A stretch of DNA of 64,000 nt from positions 62,001 to 126,000 of the forward strand of contig DATJRY010000007.1 in assembly GCA_035504415.1 (NCBI GenBank), written 5' to 3'. The DNA is from Candidatus Sulfotelmatobacter sp. Lineage in GTDB: Bacteria > Vulcanimicrobiota > Vulcanimicrobiia > Vulcanimicrobiales > Vulcanimicrobiaceae. How positions within the stretch are numbered: position 1 is the first letter of the stretch; every line of letters begins with the position of its first letter. Positions 35,603-45,926 of the stretch are shown here, piece by piece. The translations under genes and the position numbers were made by a program. Below the pieces are notes generated by a model. The model saw only the letters and a list, made by a program, of their open reading frames with translations, was not told where the DNA came from and did not search any database.

Positions 35603-36245
35603 GCCTCACCAACCTCCTCATCCTCATCAACGTCCTGGCGTTCGTCGGCGAGTTCCTGACGGGGTCGTTCACCGGCTCGCCCAACGGGACGCTCGAGCGC
35701 GACGCGCTGCTCGGGAGCGCCGTGCTGCAGGACGGTTCGTGGTGGCGGATCGTGACCGGCGCGTTTCTGCACGTCAACCTGCTGCATATCGGCGTCAACA
35801 TGATCGCGCTCTTCCAGGTCGGCACGATCGTCGAGATGCTGTTCGGGCGCGTGCGCTACGCGCTGCTGTACGTCCTCGCCATGCTCGGCTCGGGGCTGCT
35901 CGTCGTCTTCGCGACGCCGGATCTGCCGACCGTCGGCGCCAGCGGCGCGATCTTCGGCTTGTTCGGTGCGCTGCTCGCCGCGGGCTTGCGCCTAGGACCG
36001 CGCGGGCGGCTCTTGATCCGCAACGTCATCCCGGTCATCGTGCTGAACTTGGTCATCACGTTCACCGTGCCGTCGATCTCGTGGGCCGCGCACGTCGGCG
36101 GTCTGGTGACCGGTTTCGTGGCCGGCTTCCTGCTGTTCATGCTGCCCTCGCGCGCGCGCTCGAACGCGTACGCGTACGCCTTCGAACCGACCGCCGACGC
36201 GGGCCGCGTCCAGACGATCGAGCAAGCACCGCACGAGCCGCCGGC

Positions 36246-36249
<4 letters not shown>
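35599..36249 (+). CDS. Rhomboid-family intramembrane serine protease
   Basis: A 216-residue membrane protein with six predicted helices. The catalytic dyad is visible: S115 in TVGASGAIFG and H165 in SWAAHVGGL. The upstream HVNLLHIGVNMIAL segment carries the conserved His/Asn of the active-site region. It cleaves membrane-spanning substrates within or near the bilayer. The last 35 residues form a soluble tail. The GTG start overlaps the DtxR stop, and its stop overlaps the helicase GTG, so it is in the same operon. Confidence 0.93.
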
Positions 36250-38180
<1,931 letters not shown>

Positions 38181-38225
38181 TCCGGCACGCTGGTCGCAAC
38201 GCGACGCCGTGACGTTACTTAGGAC

Positions 38226-38459
38226 ATGACCAAGAGTCCGCAGCGGGTGTCCCTGTATTCCGAAGATCCACCCAAACACGACGCTCGCTGCTGGCACTGC
38301 GGTCGCGAGGTGCAAGGACGGCGCGTCGTGCGCTACCTCTATCCGTCGGACCGTCCACGCACCGCGATCGTCGAGGACTGGTATCGCTGCGCGTGCGGCG
38401 CGTACCAAAACGTGCGCCGGCCCACACGGATCGAGGTCGAGTCGCTGCAGCGGACCTAG
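38226..38459 (+). CDS. Small zinc-ribbon-like protein of unknown function
   Basis: A 77-residue hypothetical protein. Two metal-binding pairs are visible: C22-x2-C25 (CWHC) and C-x-C in YRCACGAYQNV about 30 residues later, a likely zinc ribbon. The rest is basic. It may bind nucleic acid or protein. ATG 38226 lies 45 bp after dinG and 34 bp before the nuclease gene, all in the same direction. No family assigned. Confidence 0.6.
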   Translation: MTKSPQRVSLYSEDPPKHDARCWHCGREVQGRRVVRYLYPSDRPRTAIVEDWYRCACGAYQNVRRPTRIEVESLQRT

Positions 38460-38493
38460 CGGGGACCGTCCGGCGGCGCCGAAGGGGCCCGGC

Positions 38494-39522
38494 ATGCGCC
38501 TTCGTCCGACGTTCGCTTTCCTCTGCGCCGCCCTCGTCGCGGCGCCGCTGCCCGCCCTGGCCTGGGGCGCGCAGGGCCACCAGATGATCAACGGCGCCGC
38601 GATGGCGACGCTGCCCGACAGCCTCCCGCCGTTCCTGCGCACGCGGGCGGCGCACGACGAGGTCGAGCTGCTCGGGCCCGAGCCCGACCGCCTCAAGGGC
38701 GACCAGCCCTTCGACGCCGACGAGAGCCCGGGCCACTACGTCGACGTCTCCGACGACGACACGATCGACGGGATCCCGCTGGCCGCGCTGCCGCGCGACC
38801 GCCGCGCGTACGACACCGCGCTGCGCGCCGCCACGCCGCCCAGCGACCAGTACGGCATGGGCTTCCTCCCCTACTCGATCGCCGACGGCTACGAGCGCGT
38901 GCTGCGCGACCTCGCGTACTGGCGCGTCGACACGGTCGGGATGACCAAGGCGCCGACGCAGGCCGAGCGCGATTTCTTCGCCTACGATCGCTCGGTGCGC
39001 GAGCAGGTGACCCTGCGCGACATCGGCGTGTGGGGGCACTTCGTCGGCGACGCCTCGCAGCCGCTGCACGTGACCGTGCACTTCAACGGCTGGAACTCGC
39101 CGCGCACCCATTACCCCAATCCGAAGGACTACAGCGACTCGAATACCGTCCACGCGCGCTGGGAGACCGACCTGGTCCGCGCCGTCGCGACCGAACCGCT
39201 GGTGCGCGCGCGCGTCGCGCCCGTGCAGACGCCGGCGACGCCGATCCTCGCGCAGGTCGGCGCGTACCTGACGGCGTCGGCGAGCTTCGTCCCGGCGGTT
39301 TACGAGCTGGAGGCGGCCGGCGGCATCGACGGGCGCAGCCCGGCCGCGACGAGCCTGGTGCTCGACCGGCTCGCGGCCGGCGCCTCCGAGCTGCGCGATC
39401 TGATCGTCGAGGCCTGGGTCAACAGCGCGAACGAGAAGATCGGCTACCCCGGCATCTCCGTGCACGACGTCGAGGCCGGCACCGTGGTTCCGACCCGCGC
39501 GAGCGTCGGACTGGGCGACTAG
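38494..39522 (+). CDS. S1/P1-type zinc nuclease, secreted
   Basis: A 342-residue exported protein. The signal peptide ends ALA-W24, leaving an N-terminal Trp; in P1 nuclease and phospholipase C its amino group and side chain bind zinc. H29 (WGAQGHQ), the central GHFVGDASQPLHVTVHFNGW motif and further His/Asp residues complete the trinuclear zinc site. The enzyme cleaves single-stranded nucleic acids and 3'-phosphates outside the cytoplasm, for nutrient phosphate or nucleoside use. ATG 38494 follows GAAGGGG by about 5 nt. It is convergent with acsA. Confidence 0.88.
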   Translation: MRLRPTFAFLCAALVAAPLPALAWGAQGHQMINGAAMATLPDSLPPFLRTRAAHDEVELLGPEPDRLKGDQPFDADESPGHYVDVSDDDTIDGIPLAALPRDRRAYDTALRAATPPSDQYGMGFLPYSIADGYERVLRDLAYWRVDTVGMTKAPTQAERDFFAYDRSVREQVTLRDIGVWGHFVGDASQPLHVTVHFNGWNSPRTHYPNPKDYSDSNTVHARWETDLVRAVATEPLVRARVAPVQTPATPILAQVGAYLTASASFVPAVYELEAAGGIDGRSPAATSLVLDRLAAGASELRDLIVEAWVNSANEKIGYPGISVHDVEAGTVVPTRASVGLGD

Positions 39523-39560
39523 GCTTCGCTTTCGGAGCGCGGCCCAGCGAGGACCGGGAA

Positions 39561-39586
39561 GGCTTCGGCGCAGCCGAAGCCACTAG
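39561..39586 (-). repeat. 26-bp repeat with hairpin at the acsA stop (copy 2)
   Basis: Identical in all 26 bases to the element at 12941-12966: stop TAG followed by GGCTTCGGC-TGC-GCCGAAGCC on the minus strand. The flanks differ, so the shared block is exact and short. Here the element lies between two convergent genes and can act as a transcript-end hairpin. Confidence 0.75.
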
Positions 39587-41544
39587 TCCTCGGTCGGGCT
39601 TTCCTTGGCGCGCTTTTGGAGCTCGGCGACGACGCTCGAATCGGCGAGCGTCGTCGTATCGCCGAGCATGCGGCCTTCCGAGATGTCGCGCAGCAACCGC
39701 CGCATGATCTTCCCCGAGCGCGTCTTGGGCAGCTCTTGCGTGAACGTGAGGTACTTGGGCCGGCAGAACTTGCCGAGCTTCTCGGCGACGTGGTCGCGCA
39801 GCGCGTCGGCCAGCTCGGTCGAGCCGGACGCGTGGCTCTTGAGGGTGACGAACGCGCAGATTGCCTGACCGGTGATCTCGTCGTTCTTGCCGGTGACCGC
39901 GGCTTCCGCGACGGCGGGATGGTCGACCAGCGCCGACTCGACCTCGGTCGTCGAGATGCGGTGACCGCTGACGTTCATGACGTCGTCGATGCGGCCCATG
40001 AACCAGTAGTCGCCGTCCTCGTCGCGCTTGCAGCCGTCGCCGGCCAGGTACATGTGCGGGAACTTCGACCAATACGTCTGCACGTAGCGGTCGTCGTCGC
40101 CGTAGATGCCGCGCAGCATCGAGGGCCACGGCCGGCGCAGCACGATGTAGCCGCCCCCGCCGAGCGGGACCGAGTTGCCCTTCTCGTCGACGATGTCGGC
40201 TTGCACGCCCGGGAACGGTTTGGTCGCCGAACCCGGCTTGAGCGTCGTGATCCCCGGCAGCGGCGTGATCATGATGGCGCCGGTTTCTGTCTGCCACCAG
40301 GTGTCGACCACCGGGCAGCGGCCGCCGCCGATGTGCTCGTAGTACCAGATCCACGCTTCGGGGTTGATCGGTTCGCCGACGCTGCCCAGCACGCGCAGCG
40401 AGCGCATGTCGTGCTTGGCGGGAAACTCGGTGCCCCACTTCATGAAGGTGCGAATCGCCGTCGGCGCCGTGTAGAGGATCGAGACCTTGTAGCGCTCGAC
40501 GATCTCCCAGAGGCGGTCCCGCTCGGGGTAGTCCGGCGTGCCTTCGTAGATGACGCTGGTCGCGCCGTTGCAGAGCGGACCGTAGACGATGTACGAGTGG
40601 CCGGTCACCCAGCCGATGTCGGCCGCGCACCAGTAGACGTCGGTGTCTTCCTTGAGATCGAAGACCAGCTTGTGCGTGGCGGTCACGCCCGTCAGGTAGC
40701 CCGCCGTCGTGTGCTTGATGCCCTTCGGCTTCGCCGTCGTGCCGGACGTGTACAGCAGGTAGAGCAAGTCCTCGGCGTTCATCGGCTCGGGTTCGCACGT
40801 CGCGGGCTGGTCGCGCACCGCGTCATCCCACCACACGTCGCGACCGGCGATCATCTCGACCGGATCGCCGACGCGCTTGGCGACGACGACGTGCTTGAGC
40901 GAGGGCATGCCCTTGACGATCGCCTCGTCGACGTTCTGCTTGAGCGGCACCTTGTTGCCGCGGCGCCAGCCCTGGTCGGCGGTGATCAGCGCGACGCACT
41001 GCGAGTCGTTCACGCGATCGACGATCGCGTCCGGCGAGAAGCCGCCGAAGATGACCGAGTGCGCGGCGCCGATGCGCGCGCAGGCCAGCATCGCGACCGG
41101 CAGCTCGACGATCATCGGCATGTAGATCGCGACCCGGTCGCCCTTCTTGACGCCGAGCGCGCGCAGGGCGTTCGCGAACTGACAGACCTTGTCGAGCAGC
41201 TCGCCGTAGGTCACCGTCCAGCGGTCGCCGGGCTCGCCTTCGTAGTAGTAGGCGATCTTGGCGGCTTTGCCGGCGCGCACGTGGCGGTCGAGCGCGTTGA
41301 CCGACGCGTTGAGCGTCCCGTCGGCGAACCAGCGCGCGAACGGCTCGTTCCATTCGAGCGTCTTGGTCGGCGGGGTCATCCACTCGAGCCGGTCGGCCCA
41401 CGATTTCCACCAGGCCAGATAGTCGCGCTCGGCGTCCTCGTAGACGCCGGGCTTGGCGTTGGCCTGGGCGGCGAAAGCGGGGGGCGGCGGGAAGCGGCGC
41501 GCCTCCGTGAAGAGCGACTCGATTTGATCGCTGGTCTGCTGCAC
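39583..41544 (-). CDS. acsA: Acetyl-CoA synthetase
   Basis: A 653-residue AMP-forming ligase of the normal Acs length. Key motifs: P-loop-like YTSGTTAKPKGIKHT (about 268-282), WWQTETGAIM, YLAGDGCKRDEDGDYWFMGRIDDVMNVSGHRI, and the C-terminal catalytic lysine in PKTRSGKIMRR (target of acetylation in Acs). It activates acetate to acetyl-CoA. The start is GTG 41544; no ATG in frame lies closer. It is a single transcription unit ending in the repeated hairpin. It divides acetyl-CoA supply with the Kbl step upstream. Confidence 0.96.
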   Translation of the reverse strand: MQQTSDQIESLFTEARRFPPPPAFAAQANAKPGVYEDAERDYLAWWKSWADRLEWMTPPTKTLEWNEPFARWFADGTLNASVNALDRHVRAGKAAKIAYYYEGEPGDRWTVTYGELLDKVCQFANALRALGVKKGDRVAIYMPMIVELPVAMLACARIGAAHSVIFGGFSPDAIVDRVNDSQCVALITADQGWRRGNKVPLKQNVDEAIVKGMPSLKHVVVAKRVGDPVEMIAGRDVWWDDAVRDQPATCEPEPMNAEDLLYLLYTSGTTAKPKGIKHTTAGYLTGVTATHKLVFDLKEDTDVYWCAADIGWVTGHSYIVYGPLCNGATSVIYEGTPDYPERDRLWEIVERYKVSILYTAPTAIRTFMKWGTEFPAKHDMRSLRVLGSVGEPINPEAWIWYYEHIGGGRCPVVDTWWQTETGAIMITPLPGITTLKPGSATKPFPGVQADIVDEKGNSVPLGGGGYIVLRRPWPSMLRGIYGDDDRYVQTYWSKFPHMYLAGDGCKRDEDGDYWFMGRIDDVMNVSGHRISTTEVESALVDHPAVAEAAVTGKNDEITGQAICAFVTLKSHASGSTELADALRDHVAEKLGKFCRPKYLTFTQELPKTRSGKIMRRLLRDISEGRMLGDTTTLADSSVVAELQKRAKESPTED

Positions 41545-41615
41545 GGGGCATTTGTTGGACGCCGTGGGCCAGGGACCTAGGGAACCGTCCTCGTGCTGCC
41601 GATTCTTCGAGGGAG

Positions 41616-42119
41616 ATGGTGCGCTGGATCGACGGGCTGGTCGGCGGGCTCGTGGCGGGTCTGACGAGCATGGTGTTCTTCGTGCTCGTCGGCGTGGTGT
41701 GGCTGCACGAGACGACCTGCGGCGACTTCTTCCTGCAAGCGACGCGGCTCTTTCCGTCGCTGCGCGGCGCGCCGGCCTCGCCGCAGATGACCGTGCTGGG
41801 CTCGATTTTGTACCTGGCGCTCGCGGCGCTGCTCGGACTGGTCTACGGGCTGCTGGCCCACTCGCGGCCCTCGATGCGCCGGCTGCCGACCTCGCTCTAT
41901 TGGGGGACGTTCTACGGGATAGCGGTCTGGCTGCTGCTGCACGACGTGCTGGTGATCTGGACCGGGGTCGTCGACATCCAGCCCCTTTGGGAGGGGCTGG
42001 TCGGCTGCGTCCTGTTCGGGCTGGTTCTCTCGGAGGTCAGCGCCGTGGCCGCCCGCCGTGTGGCGCTCAACAGCCAGAACCTCGAATCGCTCGCTCTGCC
42101 CAGCATGCCGCCGGGCTGA
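41616..42119 (+). CDS. Four-helix membrane protein of unknown function
   Basis: A 167-residue integral membrane protein with four predicted helices (about 8-30, 60-82, 98-116, 122-146) and a short polar tail. No family is recognised. GAGGG lies only 2 nt before ATG 41616, an unusually short spacing, so the true start may be slightly downstream. It precedes the hrcA promoter region and is divergent from acsA. Confidence 0.7.
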   Translation: MVRWIDGLVGGLVAGLTSMVFFVLVGVVWLHETTCGDFFLQATRLFPSLRGAPASPQMTVLGSILYLALAALLGLVYGLLAHSRPSMRRLPTSLYWGTFYGIAVWLLLHDVLVIWTGVVDIQPLWEGLVGCVLFGLVLSEVSAVAARRVALNSQNLESLALPSMPPG

Positions 42120-42134
42120 AGCGGCCGCCGCGCC

Positions 42135-42163
42135 TTGACCCCCGCGAGCCAGGGTGATACGCT
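42135..42163 (+). promoter_or_regulatory. Candidate sigma70-type promoter of hrcA-dnaJ
   Basis: TTGACC (42135-42140) and TACGCT (42158-42163) are separated by 17 bp. The -35 matches five of six consensus bases, the -10 only three. The predicted transcript start near 42170 falls just before the CIRCE-like element, the arrangement expected for HrcA repression. Confidence 0.5.
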
Positions 42164-42174
42164 GCGAGGAAGGC

Positions 42175-42201
42175 CTGGCACTCGTCTGCGCCGACTGCTA
42201 G
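42175..42201. promoter_or_regulatory. CIRCE-like HrcA operator
   Basis: CTGGCACTC, nine spacer bases, GACTGCTAG. The CIRCE consensus is TTAGCACTC-N9-GAGTGCTAA; each half here differs at two positions while the 9-9-9 geometry is exact. It lies 12 bp before the hrcA start, so HrcA should repress its own operon. Confidence 0.7.
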
Positions 42202-42213
42202 TACTGACCCCCT

Positions 42214-43272
42214 GTGAACGATAAGCACGATCTGGACAAGCGAAAGTCTTTCATCCTGGCGACCGTGGTGTACGAGTACATCAACACGGCGGAGCCGGTC
42301 GGGTCCGTCACGCTTACACAGAAGTACAACCTGGGCGTCTCGTCGGCGACCATTCGCAACGAGATGGCGGAGTTGGAAGCGGGCGGCTACCTGGTGCAGC
42401 CCCATACCTCGGCCGGTCGGGTTCCCTCGGATGCCGGGTACCGGACCTACGTGGACCGGCTCATGCAGCCCGAGGCCCTGACCAAGGACGACACCCGGCG
42501 CATCCGTGACGAGTTCCGCGAAGCCTCGCGTGAGCTCTCGGACGTCATCGAGCAGACCACGCGTCTGCTTTCCGGCCTGTCGGGAAACCTGGCGATCGCC
42601 ATCGCGCCCTCCCGCGACTCGCACGCGTTCAAGCACGTGCAGCTGCTGTGGCTCTCCGCGCGCACGAGCATGGTCGTCGTGGTCACCTCGGCCGGCGTCG
42701 CGGCGCAGCGCGCCTTCGAGTGGGGCACCGACGTCAACGCCGACGAGCTGACGCGGCTCTCGAACGCGCTCAACTCGCGGCTGGGCGGCAAGGTGATGGA
42801 AGACATCACCACGGCCGACCTCACGCGCGTGTGCGAGGAGCTGGGCGTGGCGAGCGAGATCGCCGACGCGGTGCGGGCGTCGTTCAGCGAAGCGCGCCGC
42901 ACCGGTGAGCCCGAGCTGGCAGCGGCCGGCGCGCAGAACCTGCTCGATCAGCCGGAGTTCCACGACTTGCGCAAGCTGCGCGCGATCCTGCGCATCGTCG
43001 AGGAGCAGCGTACGCTCTACGATCTGATCGCCGACGAGCTGGCCGCCGAACCGCGCGACCAGCAGCCGCACGCGCGCATCGGTGCCGAGATCGGCGCCGA
43101 CGAGCTGGCGGAGTGCAGCGTGGTGACCGTCCCCTATCGCTTCGGCGACCGCGGCGTCGGTCTGCTCGCCATCCTGGGACCCCGCCGCATGCCGTACGGA
43201 CGACTCTTCGCTCTCGCGTCCGGAACGGCGCGCTCGCTGGGCGACCACTTGAACGCGCTCGAGATTCGCTGA
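42214..43272 (+). CDS. hrcA: Heat-inducible transcription repressor HrcA
   Basis: A 352-residue repressor. The winged-helix N-terminal part reads RKSFILATVVYEYINTAEPVGSVTL, then LGVSSATIRNEMAELEAGGYLVQPHTSAGRVPSDAGYRTYVD, which is diagnostic of HrcA. A GAF-like and dimerisation region follows to the C terminus (GPRRMPYGRLFALASGTARSLGDHL). It binds CIRCE and depends on GroEL in other species. It starts at GTG 42214, 12 bp after the CIRCE-like element. dnaJ begins one base after its stop region, with no grpE or dnaK between. Confidence 0.96.
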   Translation: MNDKHDLDKRKSFILATVVYEYINTAEPVGSVTLTQKYNLGVSSATIRNEMAELEAGGYLVQPHTSAGRVPSDAGYRTYVDRLMQPEALTKDDTRRIRDEFREASRELSDVIEQTTRLLSGLSGNLAIAIAPSRDSHAFKHVQLLWLSARTSMVVVVTSAGVAAQRAFEWGTDVNADELTRLSNALNSRLGGKVMEDITTADLTRVCEELGVASEIADAVRASFSEARRTGEPELAAAGAQNLLDQPEFHDLRKLRAILRIVEEQRTLYDLIADELAAEPRDQQPHARIGAEIGADELAECSVVTVPYRFGDRGVGLLAILGPRRMPYGRLFALASGTARSLGDHLNALEIR

Positions 43273-43273
43273 C

Positions 43274-44395
43274 GTGCCGGCCGATTATTACGACGTGCTC
43301 GGCGTCGCCCGCGACGCCGACGAGACCGCGATCAAGCGCGCATACCGCCAGCTGGCGCGCAAGTACCATCCCGACGTGGCCGAGGACAAGGCCGCCGCGG
43401 AGAACCACTTCAAGGAGATCAACGAAGCCTACGAAGTGCTCTCCGACGCGCGCAAGCGGTCGAACTACGACCGTTTCGGCCACGCCGGCGTCAACGGCGA
43501 AGGCGGCGGCGGCTTCGGTGGCTTCGGGACCGAAGGCTTCGGCGACATCTTCGACATGTTCTTCGGTGCCGCGCGCGGCGGCGCGCAGCAAGCGCGGCGC
43601 AACGGTCCGGCGCGCGGCAGCGACCTGCGCTACGACGTCGAGATCACGCTCGAGGAAGCCTACGCGGGGACGACGCGCGAGATCACCTTCCGGCACTTGG
43701 CGACCTGCGGCACGTGCCGCGGCACCGGCGCCGAGCCGAACACGCTGGTCGTGCCCTGCGACCGTTGCAGCGGCAGCGGGATCCAGCGTCAGGTGCGACA
43801 GACGCCGCTGGGCCAGTTCGTCACCCAGACGACCTGCACCAAGTGCGGCGGCGACGGCCAGATCGTCCAGACGCCGTGCACCACGTGCCGCGGTCGCGGT
43901 CGCGTCGAGCAGGAGAAGACGCTGCAGGTCCGCATCCCGGCCGGCGTCGACGACGGCTCGCGCATCCGCATCAGCGGCAGCGGCGAGGCCGGCATGCGCG
44001 GCGGTCCGGACGGCGACCTATACGTCTACCTGAGCGTCGCGCGCCACGCGCTGTTCCGCCGCGACGGGCTCGACGTGCTGCTCGACGTGCCGATCGCGTT
44101 TCCGCAAGCCGCGCTCGGCGGCGAGCTGACGGTGCCCTCACTCGAAGGCGAGCAGGTGCTGAATCTCAACCCCGGCACGCAGACCGGCTCGACGTACCGC
44201 TTGCGCGGGCGCGGGATGCCCAGCGTGCGCGGCGGCGCGAAGGGCGACCAGCTCGTCACCGTACACGTCGTCGTGCCGACGAAGCTCGGTAAGCGCGAGC
44301 GCGAGCTGCTCGAAGAGTACGCGCGCGCGGGCGGCGATCAGATCGAGGAGAAGTCGTTCTTCGACCGCGTCAAAGACGCGTTCCGCGCCGAGTAG
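43274..44395 (+). CDS. dnaJ: Chaperone DnaJ
   Basis: A 373-residue full-length type I DnaJ. The J domain (1-70) has the HPD in RKYHPDVAED; a Gly/Phe-rich linker (about 77-115) follows. The zinc-binding domain has four C-x2-C-x-G-x-G repeats (CGTCRGTG, CDRCSGSG, CTKCGGDG, CTTCRGRG), and the C-terminal substrate-binding domains hold the SGSGEAGMRGGPDGDLYV segment. It stimulates DnaK ATPase and holds unfolded proteins. It is co-transcribed with hrcA under the CIRCE-like site; its DnaK and GrpE partners must be encoded elsewhere. It starts at GTG 43274. Confidence 0.97.
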   Translation: MPADYYDVLGVARDADETAIKRAYRQLARKYHPDVAEDKAAAENHFKEINEAYEVLSDARKRSNYDRFGHAGVNGEGGGGFGGFGTEGFGDIFDMFFGAARGGAQQARRNGPARGSDLRYDVEITLEEAYAGTTREITFRHLATCGTCRGTGAEPNTLVVPCDRCSGSGIQRQVRQTPLGQFVTQTTCTKCGGDGQIVQTPCTTCRGRGRVEQEKTLQVRIPAGVDDGSRIRISGSGEAGMRGGPDGDLYVYLSVARHALFRRDGLDVLLDVPIAFPQAALGGELTVPSLEGEQVLNLNPGTQTGSTYRLRGRGMPSVRGGAKGDQLVTVHVVVPTKLGKRERELLEEYARAGGDQIEEKSFFDRVKDAFRAE

Positions 44396-44430
44396 GCAAC
44401 TTCTCTCCGCTCGCCGCGGTCGCAGCGAGC

Positions 44431-45552
44431 ATGACGGGACTCGAACTCCGCTCCAAGATCACCTCCGCCGGCGAGCTGCAGCTGTGGCTCGAAGAGGTCG
44501 CGGTGCCGGAGCCGGGGCCCGACCAGGTCGTGCTGCGCGTCGAAGCCGCACCGATCAACCCGTCCGACCTCGGCTTGCTGCTCGGGCCCGCCGATCTCGC
44601 GACGCTGCGCGCCGGCGGCACGCCGGAGCGGCCGACGATCACCGCGTCGGTACCGCACGCGCGGCTGGCGTTGGTCGAAGGGCGGCTCGATCAAGCGATG
44701 CCGGTCGGCAACGAAGGCGCGGGCGTCGTCGTCACGGCCGGCGGCAACGCGCAGACGCTGCTCGGCCGCACGCTGGCGGCGCGCGCCGGCGGGATGTACG
44801 CGCAGTACCGTCTGGTCAACACCGCCGACACGATCCCGCTGCCGGAGGGAACGCGCGCGCGCGACGGCGCCTCGGCGTTCGTCAACCCGCTGACCGCGCT
44901 CGGCATGCTCGAGACGATGCGCCGCGAAGGACATCGCGCGCTCGTTCACACCGCGGCGGCATCGAACCTGGGCCAGATGTTGGTGCGCCTGTGCCGCGCC
45001 GACGACGTGCCGCTCGTCAACATCGTGCGCAGCAAGCACCAAGAGACGCTGCTGCGCGAGCTGGGTGCCACGCACGTCGTCGACAGCAGCAGCCCGACCT
45101 TCGTCGACGATCTGACCGACGCGGTGGCGGAGACGGGCGCGACGCTCGCGTTCGACGCCATCGGCGGGGGCACGCTGGCCTCGACGATCCTGACCTGCAT
45201 GGAGCGCGTCGCCGGCCGCCGCGAAACCGTCTACAGCCGGTACGGCTCGACTGTGCACAAGCAGGTCTATCTCTACGGCTCGCTCGACGTCGGCCCGACG
45301 GTGCTCAACCGGAACTACGGCATGGCTTGGGGCGTCGGCGGCTGGCTGGTGTTCTCGTATCTCGGCAAGCTCGGCGCGGAAACGTTCCAGCGCTTGCGCG
45401 ACCGCGTCGCCGCCGAGCTGACGACGACCTTCGCCAGCCGCTACACCGACGAGATCTCGCTCACGCAAGCGCTCGATCCCGCCGTCATCGCCGCCTACTC
45501 CAAACGCGCCACCGGCGAGAAGTACTTGGTCACGCCCACCAAGGGCGCGTAG
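44431..45552 (+). CDS. Zinc-independent MDR oxidoreductase (quinone reductase/enoyl reductase-like)
   Basis: A 373-residue medium-chain dehydrogenase/reductase. The N-terminal GroES-like part reads VVLRVEAAPINPSDLGLLLG; the nucleotide-binding part has ALVHTAAASNLGQMLVRLCR in place of a classical GxGxxG. The zinc ligands of alcohol dehydrogenases are missing. It is a bit longer than typical quinone reductases and belongs to the group annotated as zinc-binding dehydrogenase. Substrate unknown. ATG 44431 lies 35 bp after dnaJ. Ends 1 bp from the opposing DUF962 gene. Confidence 0.85.
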   Translation: MTGLELRSKITSAGELQLWLEEVAVPEPGPDQVVLRVEAAPINPSDLGLLLGPADLATLRAGGTPERPTITASVPHARLALVEGRLDQAMPVGNEGAGVVVTAGGNAQTLLGRTLAARAGGMYAQYRLVNTADTIPLPEGTRARDGASAFVNPLTALGMLETMRREGHRALVHTAAASNLGQMLVRLCRADDVPLVNIVRSKHQETLLRELGATHVVDSSSPTFVDDLTDAVAETGATLAFDAIGGGTLASTILTCMERVAGRRETVYSRYGSTVHKQVYLYGSLDVGPTVLNRNYGMAWGVGGWLVFSYLGKLGAETFQRLRDRVAAELTTTFASRYTDEISLTQALDPAVIAAYSKRATGEKYLVTPTKGA

Positions 45553-45553
45553 T

Positions 45554-45886
45554 TCAGCCCGCTTGCGGCGCCGCCGTGGTCACGCCGGCGCGGCGGAGCT
45601 CGGGTTCGAGCGTGCCGGTCAGCATCCCGAAGCACATCCGGTAGTCGCCGGCCAGCGAGCGGAGCGGAGCGCTGAACGTCTCGGGCTTGTTGCGCTCGAT
45701 GAACGCGTGCGAGTACCAGGCCGGACCGTATCCGCAAAGCAGCGCGGCGCCGAAGAGCCACGGGTTGCGGCGCGCGAGCGCGGTGGCGGCGACGCCGGTC
45801 GCCAGCAGCGTCCCGGTGCAGTGCAGAGAACGGGTGCGTGGGTCGGCGTGCGCCCGCAGGTAGCGGAGCCAGAAGGCGTCGTCCAT
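45554..45886 (-). CDS. DUF962 (Mpo1-like) membrane protein
   Basis: A 110-residue protein matching the DUF962/Mpo1 family: FWLRYLRAHADPRTRSLHCTGTLLA, YGPAWYSHAFIERNKPETF and a C-terminal hydrophobic DYRMCFGMLTG. The yeast member Mpo1 is an Fe-dependent dioxygenase of fatty-acid alpha-oxidation; the conserved His residues here (HCTGT, SHAFIE) suit metal binding. Two membrane segments are likely. It starts at ATG 45886, divergent from rsmE with 40 bp between. Confidence 0.85.
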   Translation of the reverse strand: MDDAFWLRYLRAHADPRTRSLHCTGTLLATGVAATALARRNPWLFGAALLCGYGPAWYSHAFIERNKPETFSAPLRSLAGDYRMCFGMLTGTLEPELRRAGVTTAAPQAG

Positions 45887-45926
45887 GTGCGGGCCTTCCG
45901 GCGCTTCCGGCGAAGCGCCTGCCGCG

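Noticed and set aside
39616-41580. A 654-codon plus-strand frame opposite acetyl-CoA synthetase
   Set aside because: It mirrors the acsA codons (D/V/R-rich translation) and has no domain pattern; acsA on the other strand is certain.
45900-45919. GGCGCTT-CCGGCG-AAGCGCC hairpin before rsmE considered as a riboswitch or terminator
   Set aside because: It lies in a 40-bp divergent promoter gap, is short, and has no T-tract; GC-rich DNA yields such hairpins often.
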